Assembly: GCF_030913705.1 (NCBI RefSeq)
Contig: NZ_CP133190.1
Coordinates: forward strand, 558,001-622,000
Length of the DNA: 64,000 bases
Source of the DNA: Anaerocolumna sp. MB42-C2
Lineage (GTDB): Bacteria; Bacillota; Clostridia; Lachnospirales; Lachnospiraceae
Direction: 5' to 3'
Within the stretch, counting starts at the first letter, position 1. Each line of letters starts with the position of its first letter. Below the pieces are notes generated by a model. It ran no database searches. It saw nothing but the letters and a program-made list of their open reading frames with translations, and was not told the origin of the DNA. The position numbers and the translations under genes were made by a program. Shown in pieces: positions 52,724-62,110 of this stretch.

Positions 52724-53560
52724 CTAATTTAGACTGCTGGATAAAAGTTTAATATCCTGTATTAAATTGCTTAATTGAACATCCAGACTGCAGTCAATTA
52801 CACTTGCATCCGTTTCAATCAGACATTGATTTTTTTGAAGTTCTTTATCCAAAATAATGTCAACTGTGGTATCTTCTTTTCCAAGAGCTATTAATTCGTC
52901 TTTTTTCGACATTATAAAGTCGAAATCATCCGCCGAAGATCTGATTGTATAGGTTTTACTGTTATCAGAATTTAACATTGCTTTATGTATCAGATAATGG
53001 ATTACTTCCTTTTTATCTTCCACAATAATTCCGGTAACCCGTTCAACCAATAAAGCTACGATTTCAGCAAACTGTGGTTCCAGCTTATTGATCTGATCCA
53101 GGTATTCTAGATTCTGTTTCTGGGTTAACTGCTCCAGTTCTATTTCTTTTTGCTGTATTTCTGACATTCCTTTTTCAAAACCATCCTGATACCCTTTATT
53201 ACGTGCTTCCTCATAAAGTAATTCGCTGGTTTTCTTTGCCTCTTCCTCTGCTGATTTTAAAATTCGCTCAGCTTGCTCTCTTGCTTCGCTTAAGATTTCT
53301 TCCCGTTTCTGGTTCGATAATTCATCTTCCTCTACCTCTGAAACAGTCTCAATAACAGTTGCATTAATACCCTCAATAAAAGTTATATTTTCCTCTTCTT
53401 TTGTGGCTGCTGTTTCTTCCCTGACGGATTCTGTTTTCATTTGTTTCGTAAGATTGATTAGGCGAAATTGTTCGCTTCTTTCATTTGAATCAATAACTTT
53501 TTTATTCTCACCATTTAAATAAATAAACCTTGACTTTATAATATTAGACAATAATCTCAT
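52724..53560 (-). CDS. fliH: Flagellar assembly protein FliH
   Basis: Peripheral stalk and regulator of FliI. Start set at ATG 53560 (278 residues), overlapping the end of fliG by 17 bases; AGAGG is 8 bases upstream, within fliG. A long coiled coil (about 80-170, Glu/Lys/Gln-rich) leads to the FliH/V-type-E C-terminal domain (FAEIVALLVERVTG, VDIILDKELQKNQCLIETD). Confidence 0.9.
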   Translation of the reverse strand: MRLLSNIIKSRFIYLNGENKKVIDSNERSEQFRLINLTKQMKTESVREETAATKEEENITFIEGINATVIETVSEVEEDELSNQKREEILSEAREQAERILKSAEEEAKKTSELLYEEARNKGYQDGFEKGMSEIQQKEIELEQLTQKQNLEYLDQINKLEPQFAEIVALLVERVTGIIVEDKKEVIHYLIHKAMLNSDNSKTYTIRSSADDFDFIMSKKDELIALGKEDTTVDIILDKELQKNQCLIETDASVIDCSLDVQLSNLIQDIKLLSSSLN

Positions 53561-54554
53561 CACCTCCACCTCTGGAAATAATAATTTCAGCGGAGTCCTC
53601 TAATTTTCTTATTATATTAACAATCTTTTGCTGTGCTTCTTCAACATCTTTTAATCTGATAGGACCCATAAATTCCATATCTTCCTTAATCATTGCGGCA
53701 AGACGTTTTGATAGGTTGTTAAATATAACTGTCTGTACTTCTTCATTGGAGCCTTTTAAGGCAACTGCCAATTCGTTATTGTCGACTTCTCGAAGCACTC
53801 TCTGTATCGATTTATCATCAAGAGAAAGGATATCTTCAAATACGAACATCTTTCTTCTTATTTCATCAGCTAATTCTGGTTCTTCGATTTCCAATGTTTC
53901 CATAATATGTTTTTCAGTACCACGATCAACTGTATTTAATATAGCTACGATGGAATCTACACCACCAACGATAGTATAATCCTGATTTACCAAAGAGGAT
54001 AACTTACGTTCCAATACTCTTTCCACTTCTTTAATAACATCTGGTGAAGTACGGTCCATTTGAGCAATACGCTTTGCTACATCTGCCTGTTTATCCGGAG
54101 GCAATGCTGAAATTATGGATGAGGCCTGACCCGAAGAAAGGTAGGACAAAATAAGGGCAATCGTCTGTGGATGTTCATCCTGTATAAAGTTTAACATCTG
54201 ACTGGCATCGGTTTTTCTTACAAATTCAAACGGACGAACCTGTAAGGAAGCTGTCAGTTTGCCAATTACATCTTTAGCTTTTTCTTCTCCTAAAGCTTTT
54301 TCCAAAAGTTCTTTGGCATAAGCGATACCACCTTCGGCAATATACTGCTGAGCTAAACAAATTTCATAAAATTCATCCAAGACCTGTTCTTTTGTAGCCG
54401 GTGAAACGCTACGGGTATTGGCAATTTCTAATGTCAGCTGTTCTATTTCATCTTCTTTGAGGTGTTTAAAAATACTGGCCGATTTTTCGGGTCCAAGGGC
54501 AATTAAAAGAACCGCTGCTTTTTGGACTCCTGTTATTTCACTATTCTTAGCCAT
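53544..54554 (-). CDS. fliG: Flagellar motor switch protein FliG
   Basis: Torque-generating switch protein. 336 residues: GVQKAAVLLIALGPEKSASIF at the start, middle domain HPQTIALILSYLSSGQASSIIS, and C-terminal torque domain (about 230-336) with the conserved charged helix region around EVDNNELAVALKGSNEEV and MGPIRLKDVEEAQQKI. Length typical. Confidence 0.95.
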   Translation of the reverse strand: MAKNSEITGVQKAAVLLIALGPEKSASIFKHLKEDEIEQLTLEIANTRSVSPATKEQVLDEFYEICLAQQYIAEGGIAYAKELLEKALGEEKAKDVIGKLTASLQVRPFEFVRKTDASQMLNFIQDEHPQTIALILSYLSSGQASSIISALPPDKQADVAKRIAQMDRTSPDVIKEVERVLERKLSSLVNQDYTIVGGVDSIVAILNTVDRGTEKHIMETLEIEEPELADEIRRKMFVFEDILSLDDKSIQRVLREVDNNELAVALKGSNEEVQTVIFNNLSKRLAAMIKEDMEFMGPIRLKDVEEAQQKIVNIIRKLEDSAEIIISRGGGDEIIV

Positions 54555-54602
54555 ATGGTATACTCCTTTAAGTTACTTACTAAAAACTGTAATACAGTTT
54601 CA

Positions 54603-56198
54603 TTAACCCCATTCATCATTCAGCCAGTTTCTCAATAATTGAGCCACTGCTTCAGGGTTTTCATCCACAAATTTTTCAATCATCTTCTTAGTCTCAGATT
54701 TTTCACTAAATTCTATATCATCCAAAGATTGATTTTCTTTTGTTGTAGCCAAAAGCTGTTCTACCGATAATTCCGGTTCTAATTCTGTTACTTCAACCGG
54801 CGAAGTGCCTTTAAATACTACATATACTAATAAGGCTATAATTAACAGTGCAAGAATAATCTGGAGATAAAAAGTGAGTCCTCTTCCATTTGATTCTATC
54901 GGTACAAAAACCGGTTGTTCATATGCAACAATTGATAACCGGTCCACTGGTATACCCGTAGCATTTGAAACCATATTGTATATATCATCACCGATCGTAA
55001 TCGGCTTTCGTTCCTGATTTTGTGCAACATATTGATCAAACGTCATATTATCTAAAGCACCTTGCGCTTTTAAGTCTTCCTCTTTATAAGTTACAACTTT
55101 GGTACATACGATACTTCCTGAAGATTGATCCGGTACTACTGCACCTACTTCATATTCCGTATTGGTTACTCTTTCACTTGGTAAATACTCTATTTTAACT
55201 TGTGAGGATGAGGAACCTTGATTCTTATCTGTCTGTACATCATAAGAAGTTTCATCATTAGAATCGGTACCCGGTGTCCCCCCTGCATCATTACTTGTGT
55301 TTTGGGTATCATAGGAATAATATGTTTTATATAAGCCCTGATCCGAACCTTCTGCCGGGATTTGTTCAGTATATAATTGAGTAACCTTATCCATATTAAG
55401 CACCCAATTAAACATAGGCTGAACGTCATTATATCCTAATTTCATCATTAGCATATAGATATTGTTGTTGTATGTATTCTGAAGTTTTTCGCGATAATCC
55501 AAGACAGAGTTGGCACTTCCAGAATACAAATCATCTTTGCCACCGAATAAGAGGTTGCCATTCTGATCAATTACCTTTATTTTCTCTGTAGATTCGTTAC
55601 CAATTGCCGCAGCAACATATTCTGCAACAGCCTGGGCCGTAGATATATTAAAATCATCTGTAATGGTTAAAGCTACACTGGCCGGATAATCCTTTTTTTC
55701 AGATAAAACACTGAAAGTAGTTTCCTGAGGTACATATGTAACCTGTGCATCTTTAATACCAGTCATTGTAATTAAATATTTTCTGATTTCTGATTGTATA
55801 TATAAATGGTTCTTTAAATTTCTGTCACTATTAGTAGTACTCAAGTCATTTTTCATCAGTTGTTCCATGGTTAACCCAGAGGTAGGAACATCACTGCTGT
55901 AAACTAAAAGAAGTGCATCCGAATATTTCTTTTTATCTACCATAATAGTAACTTTATCTGCATCAAGTTTGTACGGAATACCCTTGTCCTCTAATAGTTT
56001 GGCTACTTCACTTGCATCCTTTGTTGTTTCATTTTCAATTAAAGTTTTATACTGAACCCGATTCATAAGTGTCACTACAATAATCAATGCCAAAAAAACA
56101 GTCGCAATCACACAAATAATTATTGTTTTCTGCTTACTGGTATATTTATTCCATTGATTTAATAGCTGAACCGGAATCTGCTTTAGTTTCTCTACCAT
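54603..56198 (-). CDS. fliF: Flagellar MS-ring protein FliF
   Basis: Forms the MS ring in the membrane. 531 residues: two membrane segments (about 26-46 and 440-462), the secretin-like ring-building motifs between (AKLLEDKGIPYKLDADKVTI, AQVTYVPQETTFS), a Ser/Asp-rich insert (about 310-345), and the FliG-binding C-terminal end (EAVAQLLRNWLNDEWG). 24 bases after fliE. Confidence 0.95.
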   Translation of the reverse strand: MVEKLKQIPVQLLNQWNKYTSKQKTIIICVIATVFLALIIVVTLMNRVQYKTLIENETTKDASEVAKLLEDKGIPYKLDADKVTIMVDKKKYSDALLLVYSSDVPTSGLTMEQLMKNDLSTTNSDRNLKNHLYIQSEIRKYLITMTGIKDAQVTYVPQETTFSVLSEKKDYPASVALTITDDFNISTAQAVAEYVAAAIGNESTEKIKVIDQNGNLLFGGKDDLYSGSANSVLDYREKLQNTYNNNIYMLMMKLGYNDVQPMFNWVLNMDKVTQLYTEQIPAEGSDQGLYKTYYSYDTQNTSNDAGGTPGTDSNDETSYDVQTDKNQGSSSSQVKIEYLPSERVTNTEYEVGAVVPDQSSGSIVCTKVVTYKEEDLKAQGALDNMTFDQYVAQNQERKPITIGDDIYNMVSNATGIPVDRLSIVAYEQPVFVPIESNGRGLTFYLQIILALLIIALLVYVVFKGTSPVEVTELEPELSVEQLLATTKENQSLDDIEFSEKSETKKMIEKFVDENPEAVAQLLRNWLNDEWG

Positions 56199-56222
56199 GT
56201 TACTGCTCCTCTAGTCATCGAG

Positions 56223-56534
56223 TTAGAATTGGAGATTCATAATCTCTTTATAAGATTCTAATACCTTATTTCTTACTGCTACTGTATATTGCAGTGATAG
56301 GTTGGCTTTTTGCTGTGCAACCTGCAAATCATGGGTATTTTCATTAAAACCCAATGCATAAGACATCTCCGCATTCTTTGCAGCATTCGTTAAATCATTT
56401 GTATTATTCACCATGGAGAGCGCTGATTGAAACAGGTTTTCAAAAGTTTCATTCTTATTTGTTTTATTTACTGCAGCTGTATTTCTGTCAAATGTACTAA
56501 GATCCGATATACCATTTAATAATGCTATGTCCAT
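56223..56534 (-). CDS. fliE: Flagellar basal-body protein FliE
   Basis: 103-residue adaptor between MS ring and rod. The C-terminal signature VAQQKANLSLQYTVAVRNKV and ending AYKEIMNLQF-like (SYKEIMNLQF) are typical. Confidence 0.93.
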   Translation of the reverse strand: MDIALLNGISDLSTFDRNTAAVNKTNKNETFENLFQSALSMVNNTNDLTNAAKNAEMSYALGFNENTHDLQVAQQKANLSLQYTVAVRNKVLESYKEIMNLQF

Positions 56535-56547
56535 AAGTTACCCCCTA

Positions 56548-56988
56548 TTATTTCCCTACTTCTAATCCCTTCAAAGCCATATTCTTAGTAGCATTAAAGG
56601 CTGTTACATTTGCTTCATATGACCTGCTTGCATCAATTAAGTTTGTCATTTCTGTTACTGCATTCACATTTGGGTATGCAACATATCCTTCTTCATTTGC
56701 ATCAGGATGAGAAGGATCGTAAACCATCTCCATTGGCGTCTTGGTATCTTCTATAATCTGAGTCACTTTCACTCCATTACCAACTCTTTCTCCTGTTTTA
56801 CTATGTAATATATCTGCAAATGAATCCGTTCCTTTTTCTGCAAATACTACCATCTTTCGTCTGTATACTTCCCCGTTTTCATCCCTTGTTGTCTTAACGT
56901 TCGCAATATTCTGTGAGATGATGTCCATTCTTAATCTCTGTGCAGTCATTCCACTGGCACTGACATTCATTCCATCCATTATAGACAT
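56548..56988 (-). CDS. flgC: Flagellar basal-body rod protein FlgC
   Basis: 146-residue proximal rod protein. Starts MSIMDGMNVSASGMTAQRLR, followed by MDIISQNIANVKTT; C-terminal helix SRSYEANVTAFNATKNMALK. Eleven bases after flgB. Confidence 0.95.
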   Translation of the reverse strand: MSIMDGMNVSASGMTAQRLRMDIISQNIANVKTTRDENGEVYRRKMVVFAEKGTDSFADILHSKTGERVGNGVKVTQIIEDTKTPMEMVYDPSHPDANEEGYVAYPNVNAVTEMTNLIDASRSYEANVTAFNATKNMALKGLEVGK

Positions 56989-56999
56989 ATACTACCCTC

Positions 57000-57389
57000 C
57001 TAATTATTCACCAAAACAGATTTAATTCTGCTAAATTCCTGTGTCATAGAATCTAATAAAGCATAATATCTGATCTGATTCTCCGCCTCATTTGCTGATT
57101 CCGTATCAATATCAACATTATTTCCGTCAAGGCGGTAACTTAATGAAGCATGATCTGTATATACAGATGCTTCCAATGAATTCAGGTCTATCCCGGCAAC
57201 TTTCTGATCTAAGGTACCCTCCCCTTTTAGCTCATCTGCCAGATAAGTCTGAAATTCTATATCTTTTCTTTTATAATTAGGTGTGCTCACGTTCGCAAGA
57301 TTATTGGTTATTAACTTATTTCTCATCCAACTGGCATCTGCTGCTTTATCCAAGACATTGATATAATTAAATGCATTTGAACCTATCAT
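57000..57389 (-). CDS. flgB: Flagellar basal-body rod protein FlgB
   Basis: 129-residue proximal rod protein and first gene of the fla/che operon. NNLANVSTPNYKRKDIEFQ is the rod-protein motif. AAAGGAG lies 9 bases before ATG; a promoter lies just upstream (57419-57447), after the codY terminator. Confidence 0.94.
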   Translation of the reverse strand: MIGSNAFNYINVLDKAADASWMRNKLITNNLANVSTPNYKRKDIEFQTYLADELKGEGTLDQKVAGIDLNSLEASVYTDHASLSYRLDGNNVDIDTESANEAENQIRYYALLDSMTQEFSRIKSVLVNN

Positions 57390-57418
57390 TTATTTACACT
57401 CCTTTCGTATCTGGTATA

Positions 57419-57447
57419 ATTATAATTATTTTATGACAAAAAAACAA
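57419..57447 (-). promoter_or_regulatory. Candidate promoter of the fla/che operon
   Basis: TTGTTT, a 17-base spacer and TATAAT on the minus strand, 30 bases before the flgB ATG, which leaves a 5' UTR of only about 20-25 bases with the ribosome site. A second TATAAT lies further upstream (about 57475) without a well-spaced -35. The region is AT-rich, so chance matches are likely; position makes this one plausible. Confidence 0.5.
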
Positions 57448-57517
57448 GCAATTTTTAAACAACTAGTACTATTATATCATAAAATGTAGTATTTTATCGA
57501 CAAGATTGTAGTAAAAC

Positions 57518-57562
57518 ATCAAAAAAAGAGATTTATGAGTTAAATTCATCATAAATCTCTTT
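57518..57562 (-). terminator. Intrinsic terminator after codY
   Basis: On the minus strand AAAGAGATTTATGA, a 10-nt loop and TCATAAATCTCTTT form a perfect 14-bp stem (57549-57562 with 57525-57538) followed by further T. It separates codY from the flagellar operon, so flgB needs its own promoter. Confidence 0.85.
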
Positions 57563-57680
57563 CATTTTTTAAGATATTGTTTCAATTTTTTAAAAAACAA
57601 AGTCCAACTGTAATTATTTTATTTTATTTAAAATAAAAATTTATAAATTTTCAAAATATTAATAAAATTCATTATTATAA

Positions 57681-58451
57681 TTATTTATTCAATTTTTTTA
57701 ATTCATCAAATACCACATCATTTAACACTTTAATATAAGTACCTTTCATTCCGGAGGACCTGGATTCAATTACTCCAGCACTTTCGAACTTGCGTAATGC
57801 ATTAACGATAACGGATCTTGTTATACCAACCCTATCAGCTATTTTACTGGCAACTAAGATACCCTCATTGCCTTCTAACTCTTCAAATATATGAATAATA
57901 GCTTCTAATTCAGAAAATGACAGTGTACTGATAGCTGATTTAACAATTTGAACTTTCCTGCTCTCTTCAGCATTTTCTTCATTCACAGAACGCATCATTT
58001 CAAGACCGACAACTGTGGTACCATATTCACTCAATATAATATCATCCAGATCATATTGTTTACTGCTTTTATATAGGAACAAAGTTCCAAGCCTTTCACC
58101 CGCTATATCTATTGGGTTTATGATCGCCTGATAATTATTCCCCTCTATAAATTCAAAACCTAAAGTCAGCAAATTAACATTCTCTTTTGTAGACAATATA
58201 TTCAGCAATCTTTCATTTAATAATTGGTCGATATATCCGCCTACGGTGTCCTTAATTAATTCCTTGATTTCAGTGATATCATCCCTGTTCTTAATGCCTA
58301 ATACTTTACCTTTTTTACTAATTACAAGAATATTGGATTCCAAAATTTCACTTAATACTTCACAGATATCATTAAAGACAACCTTATGGGAATTATTATT
58401 GTGTAATAGTTTGTTAATCTTTCTTGTCTTGTCTAGCAACTGTACGCTCAT
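57681..58451 (-). CDS. codY: GTP-sensing transcriptional regulator CodY
   Basis: Global repressor that responds to branched-chain amino acids and GTP. Start set at ATG 58451 (256 residues; GGGAGG 7 bases upstream), giving the family start MSVQLLDKTRKINKLLHNN; longer in-frame extensions are not real. GAF-type ligand domain (about 1-160), linker helix, winged helix-turn-helix (about 200-256; VASKIADRVGITRSVIVNAL). codY next to flgB is the conserved Bacillus/Clostridium order. Confidence 0.96.
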   Translation of the reverse strand: MSVQLLDKTRKINKLLHNNNSHKVVFNDICEVLSEILESNILVISKKGKVLGIKNRDDITEIKELIKDTVGGYIDQLLNERLLNILSTKENVNLLTLGFEFIEGNNYQAIINPIDIAGERLGTLFLYKSSKQYDLDDIILSEYGTTVVGLEMMRSVNEENAEESRKVQIVKSAISTLSFSELEAIIHIFEELEGNEGILVASKIADRVGITRSVIVNALRKFESAGVIESRSSGMKGTYIKVLNDVVFDELKKLNK

Positions 58452-58831
58452 GAAACATCCTCCCAGTACCCCCACCGATTTGATACTTATCTTTCTCCCA
58501 GTATCCATCTGTACTAATTCAATAATTAATTTACCGACATTCAATTTTTGAAATGCTGATAAAGGCGGTGTACCTTACCGCCGTACATCTGATTATAGAA
58601 TCCTATCATATTACTTATCAGAAGTTGATTCTTAAGCTTCTGACAGTAGGCGCTGTTTTTGCGCCGTGCATCCGATTATAGGAATACGATCTTTGTTCCT
58701 ATATTTATTACGAATATGCCTTACAATTGTGTCATCAGATAAATCTTACCATACATTTTTCATAAAAACAATAGTTATTCACGTATTTTGACACATGCAC
58801 ACTAAAAAAATTGATATTTTTAACTTATTTA
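58452..58831 (-). promoter_or_regulatory. codY leader with tandem related hairpins and candidate promoter
   Basis: This 380-base gap holds two related units, 58564-58606 and 58649-58690. Read toward codY each has TATAATC(A/G)GATG(T/C)AC followed by a hairpin: GGCGC/GCGCC in the upstream unit and GGCGG/CCGCC in the downstream one. Between them lies a 7-bp hairpin (TCAGAAG/CTTCTGA, 58618-58643). Upstream (minus strand), TTGTTT, 17 bases, TAAGAT is a candidate promoter around 58745-58775. Only codY lies downstream. Confidence 0.5.
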
Positions 58832-60895
58832 TCAGTTTTTCGCAATAATGCATCCGCATTTTTCGTCATTACATACTAAACTCGTTCCCTTTTCAACCAT
58901 AATTCCATTACATTTTGGGCAGCTTACTTCTGATGGCTTTTGCCATGTCATAAATTCACATTCAGGATTATTCTCACAACCATAATATCGTCGACCTTTT
59001 TTTGTCTTACGGATAACTACATCCTTACCGCATAACGGGCATGCTATCCCAATCTTCTCCAGATAAGGTTTTGTATTCCGGCAATCAGGAAATCCCGGGC
59101 AAGCTAAGAATTTGCCGTGAGGGCCATATTTAATAACCATATTACGTCCGCATTCTTCACATATTACATCGGTTTTCTCATCTTCTATCTTAATCTCATC
59201 CAGGCTTTCTTCTGCTTGAGATACAGCAGCCTCCAAATCAGGATAAAAATTACGAACTACCGTTTTCCATGCAACTGAGCCATCTTCAACCCTGTCGAGG
59301 AGAGATTCCAGATTCACCGTGAAATTTACATCAACAATACTTGGAAACGCTTGTTTCATAATATTATTAACGACTTCTCCAAGCTCCGTTACATATAAAT
59401 TTTTATTTTCTTTCACAACATACCTGCGGGCCAGTATCGTTGATATAGTAGGCGCGTAAGTACTTGGCCTTCCAATTCCTAATTCCTCTAAAGTTTTAAC
59501 CAGAGATGCTTCCGTATAATGTGCTGAGGGTTGCGTAAAATGCTGTGAAGGACTATAGTCCTTTAATATTAGTTCGGCATTTTCCGTTAAATTCTTTAGC
59601 ATAGAATTATTTTGCTTTTCATCTTCTTCTGTTGTATATACGGACATATAACCATCGAATATTAATTTAGAACCTGAAGTAGAAAATCGATATCCATTTC
59701 CTTCTATTTTAACAGAAATTGTTTCGTATTTAGCAGGTTGCATTCTACTGGCTATAAACCGTTTCCAGATTAACTGGTATAAACGGAATTGATCCCTGCT
59801 TAAAGAATCTTTAACCAATACCGGTGTCAGATCAACATAAGTAGGACGGATTGCTTCATGAGCATCCTGTATTTTTTTGCCGTTATCCTTACTTTTTTCC
59901 TTATCTGCAACAAAGTCACTCCCATAATTGGTCGAGATAAAATCTCTTGCAGCTACATCGGCTTCCTCTGAAATTCTGACAGAATCTGTACGTAGATAAG
60001 TAATTAAACCAACCGTACCGTGATTTGTAACGTCCACCCCTTCATATAATTGTTGGGCCAAACGCATGGTTTTAGAAGTTGAAAAATTTAAATTCTTAGC
60101 AGCTTCCTGTTGCAATGTACTGGTTGTAAAAGGAAGCGGTGATTTCTTCTGTCTTTCTCCCCGTTTTATTTCATTAATTTTATATTCGGCATCCTTAAGC
60201 TTATCTAAAATACCATTTAATTCATCTTCCGAATGAATTACTATTTTATCATTGCCATAACCGTTAAATTTAGCCGTCAGAGAATTTTTGTCTCCTTTTA
60301 CATCAAATACAGCTTCCAAATTCCAGTATTCTTCAGGTACAAAGGCATTAATTTCTTCTTCTCTGTCACAAATAATCCGAAGAGCAACAGATTGAACGCG
60401 CCCCGCACTTAATCCGCGTTTTACCTTAGCCCATAAAACAGGACTGATTCCATACCCAACCATACGGTCCAATATTCTTCTGGTTTGCTGAGAGTCCACC
60501 AGATTCATATCTATATCTCGCGCCTGTTTAATAGAAGATTTTACTGCATTTTTTGTAATTTCATTAAAAGTGATTCTGCTGGATTTTGTTTCATCTAATT
60601 TTAATGTTTTTGATAAATGCCAGGAGATAGCTTCTCCTTCCCGGTCAGGGTCAGTTGCTAAATAAACTTTATCTGCTTTTTTCACTTCTTTTCTAATTTT
60701 AGCTAATAATTCGCCTTTTCCTCTTATTGTAATATATTTAGGTTCAAAATCATTTTCTACATCAATCCCCAACTGGCTTTTGGGCAAATCCCTCACATGT
60801 CCGTTTGACGCAATTACTTCATAATTATTGCCTAAGAACTTTTTTATCGTTTTAGCCTTCGCCGGTGATTCCACTATAACTAGATTTTTTGACAT
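58832..60895 (-). CDS. topA: DNA topoisomerase I (type IA)
   Basis: Relaxes negative supercoils. 687 residues: TOPRIM domain with VESPAKAKTIKKFLG and ATDPDREGEAISWHL; active-site Tyr in LITYLRTDSVRIS (about 300); and three C-terminal four-cysteine zinc ribbons (CEECG...CPGFPDC, CPLCG...CENNPEC, CPKCN...CNDEKC). All expected elements are present. Between dprA and codY; order dprA-topA-codY is usual in Firmicutes. Confidence 0.96.
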   Translation of the reverse strand: MSKNLVIVESPAKAKTIKKFLGNNYEVIASNGHVRDLPKSQLGIDVENDFEPKYITIRGKGELLAKIRKEVKKADKVYLATDPDREGEAISWHLSKTLKLDETKSSRITFNEITKNAVKSSIKQARDIDMNLVDSQQTRRILDRMVGYGISPVLWAKVKRGLSAGRVQSVALRIICDREEEINAFVPEEYWNLEAVFDVKGDKNSLTAKFNGYGNDKIVIHSEDELNGILDKLKDAEYKINEIKRGERQKKSPLPFTTSTLQQEAAKNLNFSTSKTMRLAQQLYEGVDVTNHGTVGLITYLRTDSVRISEEADVAARDFISTNYGSDFVADKEKSKDNGKKIQDAHEAIRPTYVDLTPVLVKDSLSRDQFRLYQLIWKRFIASRMQPAKYETISVKIEGNGYRFSTSGSKLIFDGYMSVYTTEEDEKQNNSMLKNLTENAELILKDYSPSQHFTQPSAHYTEASLVKTLEELGIGRPSTYAPTISTILARRYVVKENKNLYVTELGEVVNNIMKQAFPSIVDVNFTVNLESLLDRVEDGSVAWKTVVRNFYPDLEAAVSQAEESLDEIKIEDEKTDVICEECGRNMVIKYGPHGKFLACPGFPDCRNTKPYLEKIGIACPLCGKDVVIRKTKKGRRYYGCENNPECEFMTWQKPSEVSCPKCNGIMVEKGTSLVCNDEKCGCIIAKN

Positions 60896-60939
60896 ATACC
60901 CACTCCCCTTATTTGGTTCTAATACATTTTAATATATAA

Positions 60940-62028
60940 TTAAGATATATAAGCATAGTAATTTTTTCTGATCTGTTTAATGTAATTTTTCATTTCTAAA
61001 TTCATAAGAATTTCCGTTAATTCCATTATACTTAGATTAGTCTCTCCAGCTATTTCATTCATATGCTTGGGAAAGAAACTTAAACAAGCATACACTATTT
61101 TTTCTTTGGTTTCAAGTAATTTATCAATTTTTTTCAATTGGGTTTTACAATTTTTATAAATTATCCCATAATCATCCAGTATATCTTCCGGTCCTGTAAC
61201 CATTTTGGCACCTATTTTTATGAGATTATTACATCCCGCACTAAAAATATCATTAATACGTCCCGGAATGGAATAAATATTTTTCCCCTGCTCCAAGCCC
61301 ATATCCACTGTAATCAGAGAACCGCTTTTTTCTTTTGCTTCTATTACCAGTATACCATCGGACATACCGCTGATTAAGCGGTTTCTCATTGGGAAATTAC
61401 CGGCTTTAGGATAGCAATTTAGTCCGTATTCCGATATAATTCCTCCTTTTTGCTGCATTTCCATATAGATGTTAAAGTTCTCTTTGGGATAACAGATATC
61501 AACACTGCACCCCTCCACTGCACAGGTATAACCTCCTGCTAAAAGAGCACCCTCATGAGCATAACCGTCAATTCCCCTTGCCAATCCACTAATTATCTGG
61601 ACACCAGCACTTGCCAATTCGCTGGAAATATTTCTGGATATCTCTTTACCATAATCAGAACAGTTTCTGGCCCCTACTATTGCTATACTTAACCTGTCCT
61701 CTTTCGGTAATTCCCCTTTAACATAAAGTCCATAAGGCGGATTGTATATATTATGCAGCTTTGATGGATAATGAGCCTCATCTTTCGTTAAAAAATATAT
61801 GCCTTTGCTAATTAATTTAGCATAGTTATCTTGTATTCTTCCCACGTCTTTACTTTTTATAATTGTATTTCTATCAGCTTCTGATAATATTCCGATTTGA
61901 TCAAGCCCAGTACCTTTATCCATAAAAGCCTGTTCGGGTGTTTCAAAAAACTCTAAAATAGCCTGCGTTTTCTTTATACCAATCCCATCCAGATTGCATA
62001 ACCAAAACCAATATTCTTTCTGTATCAT
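60940..62028 (-). CDS. dprA: DNA-processing protein DprA
   Basis: Loads RecA onto incoming single-stranded DNA in natural transformation; present in most bacteria. Start set at ATG 62028 (362 residues), 6 bases after GAGG; the GTG at 62040 overlaps that site. N-terminal SAM-like region, Rossmann-like core with SGLARGIDGYAHEGAL and MRNRLISGMSDGILVIEA, C-terminal winged-helix (DML1-like) domain (about 300-362). Confidence 0.94.
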   Translation of the reverse strand: MIQKEYWFWLCNLDGIGIKKTQAILEFFETPEQAFMDKGTGLDQIGILSEADRNTIIKSKDVGRIQDNYAKLISKGIYFLTKDEAHYPSKLHNIYNPPYGLYVKGELPKEDRLSIAIVGARNCSDYGKEISRNISSELASAGVQIISGLARGIDGYAHEGALLAGGYTCAVEGCSVDICYPKENFNIYMEMQQKGGIISEYGLNCYPKAGNFPMRNRLISGMSDGILVIEAKEKSGSLITVDMGLEQGKNIYSIPGRINDIFSAGCNNLIKIGAKMVTGPEDILDDYGIIYKNCKTQLKKIDKLLETKEKIVYACLSFFPKHMNEIAGETNLSIMELTEILMNLEMKNYIKQIRKNYYAYIS

Positions 62029-62110
62029 CTTTTTCCTCACTTATTATAAATTCCTTTATATACAAATCAATCTTGCTTATGTATATACTCTCGTAATGCT
62101 TATTATTTAT

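Noticed and set aside
55190..55429. Minus-strand 79-codon ORF inside fliF
   Set aside because: Out-of-frame shadow of fliF; fliF itself is intact over full length.
57390..57680. SigD-type promoter or c-di-GMP riboswitch upstream of flgB
   Set aside because: No TAAA-N15-GCCGATAT-like sequence and no riboswitch core; a vegetative-type promoter fits better and the 5' UTR is very short.
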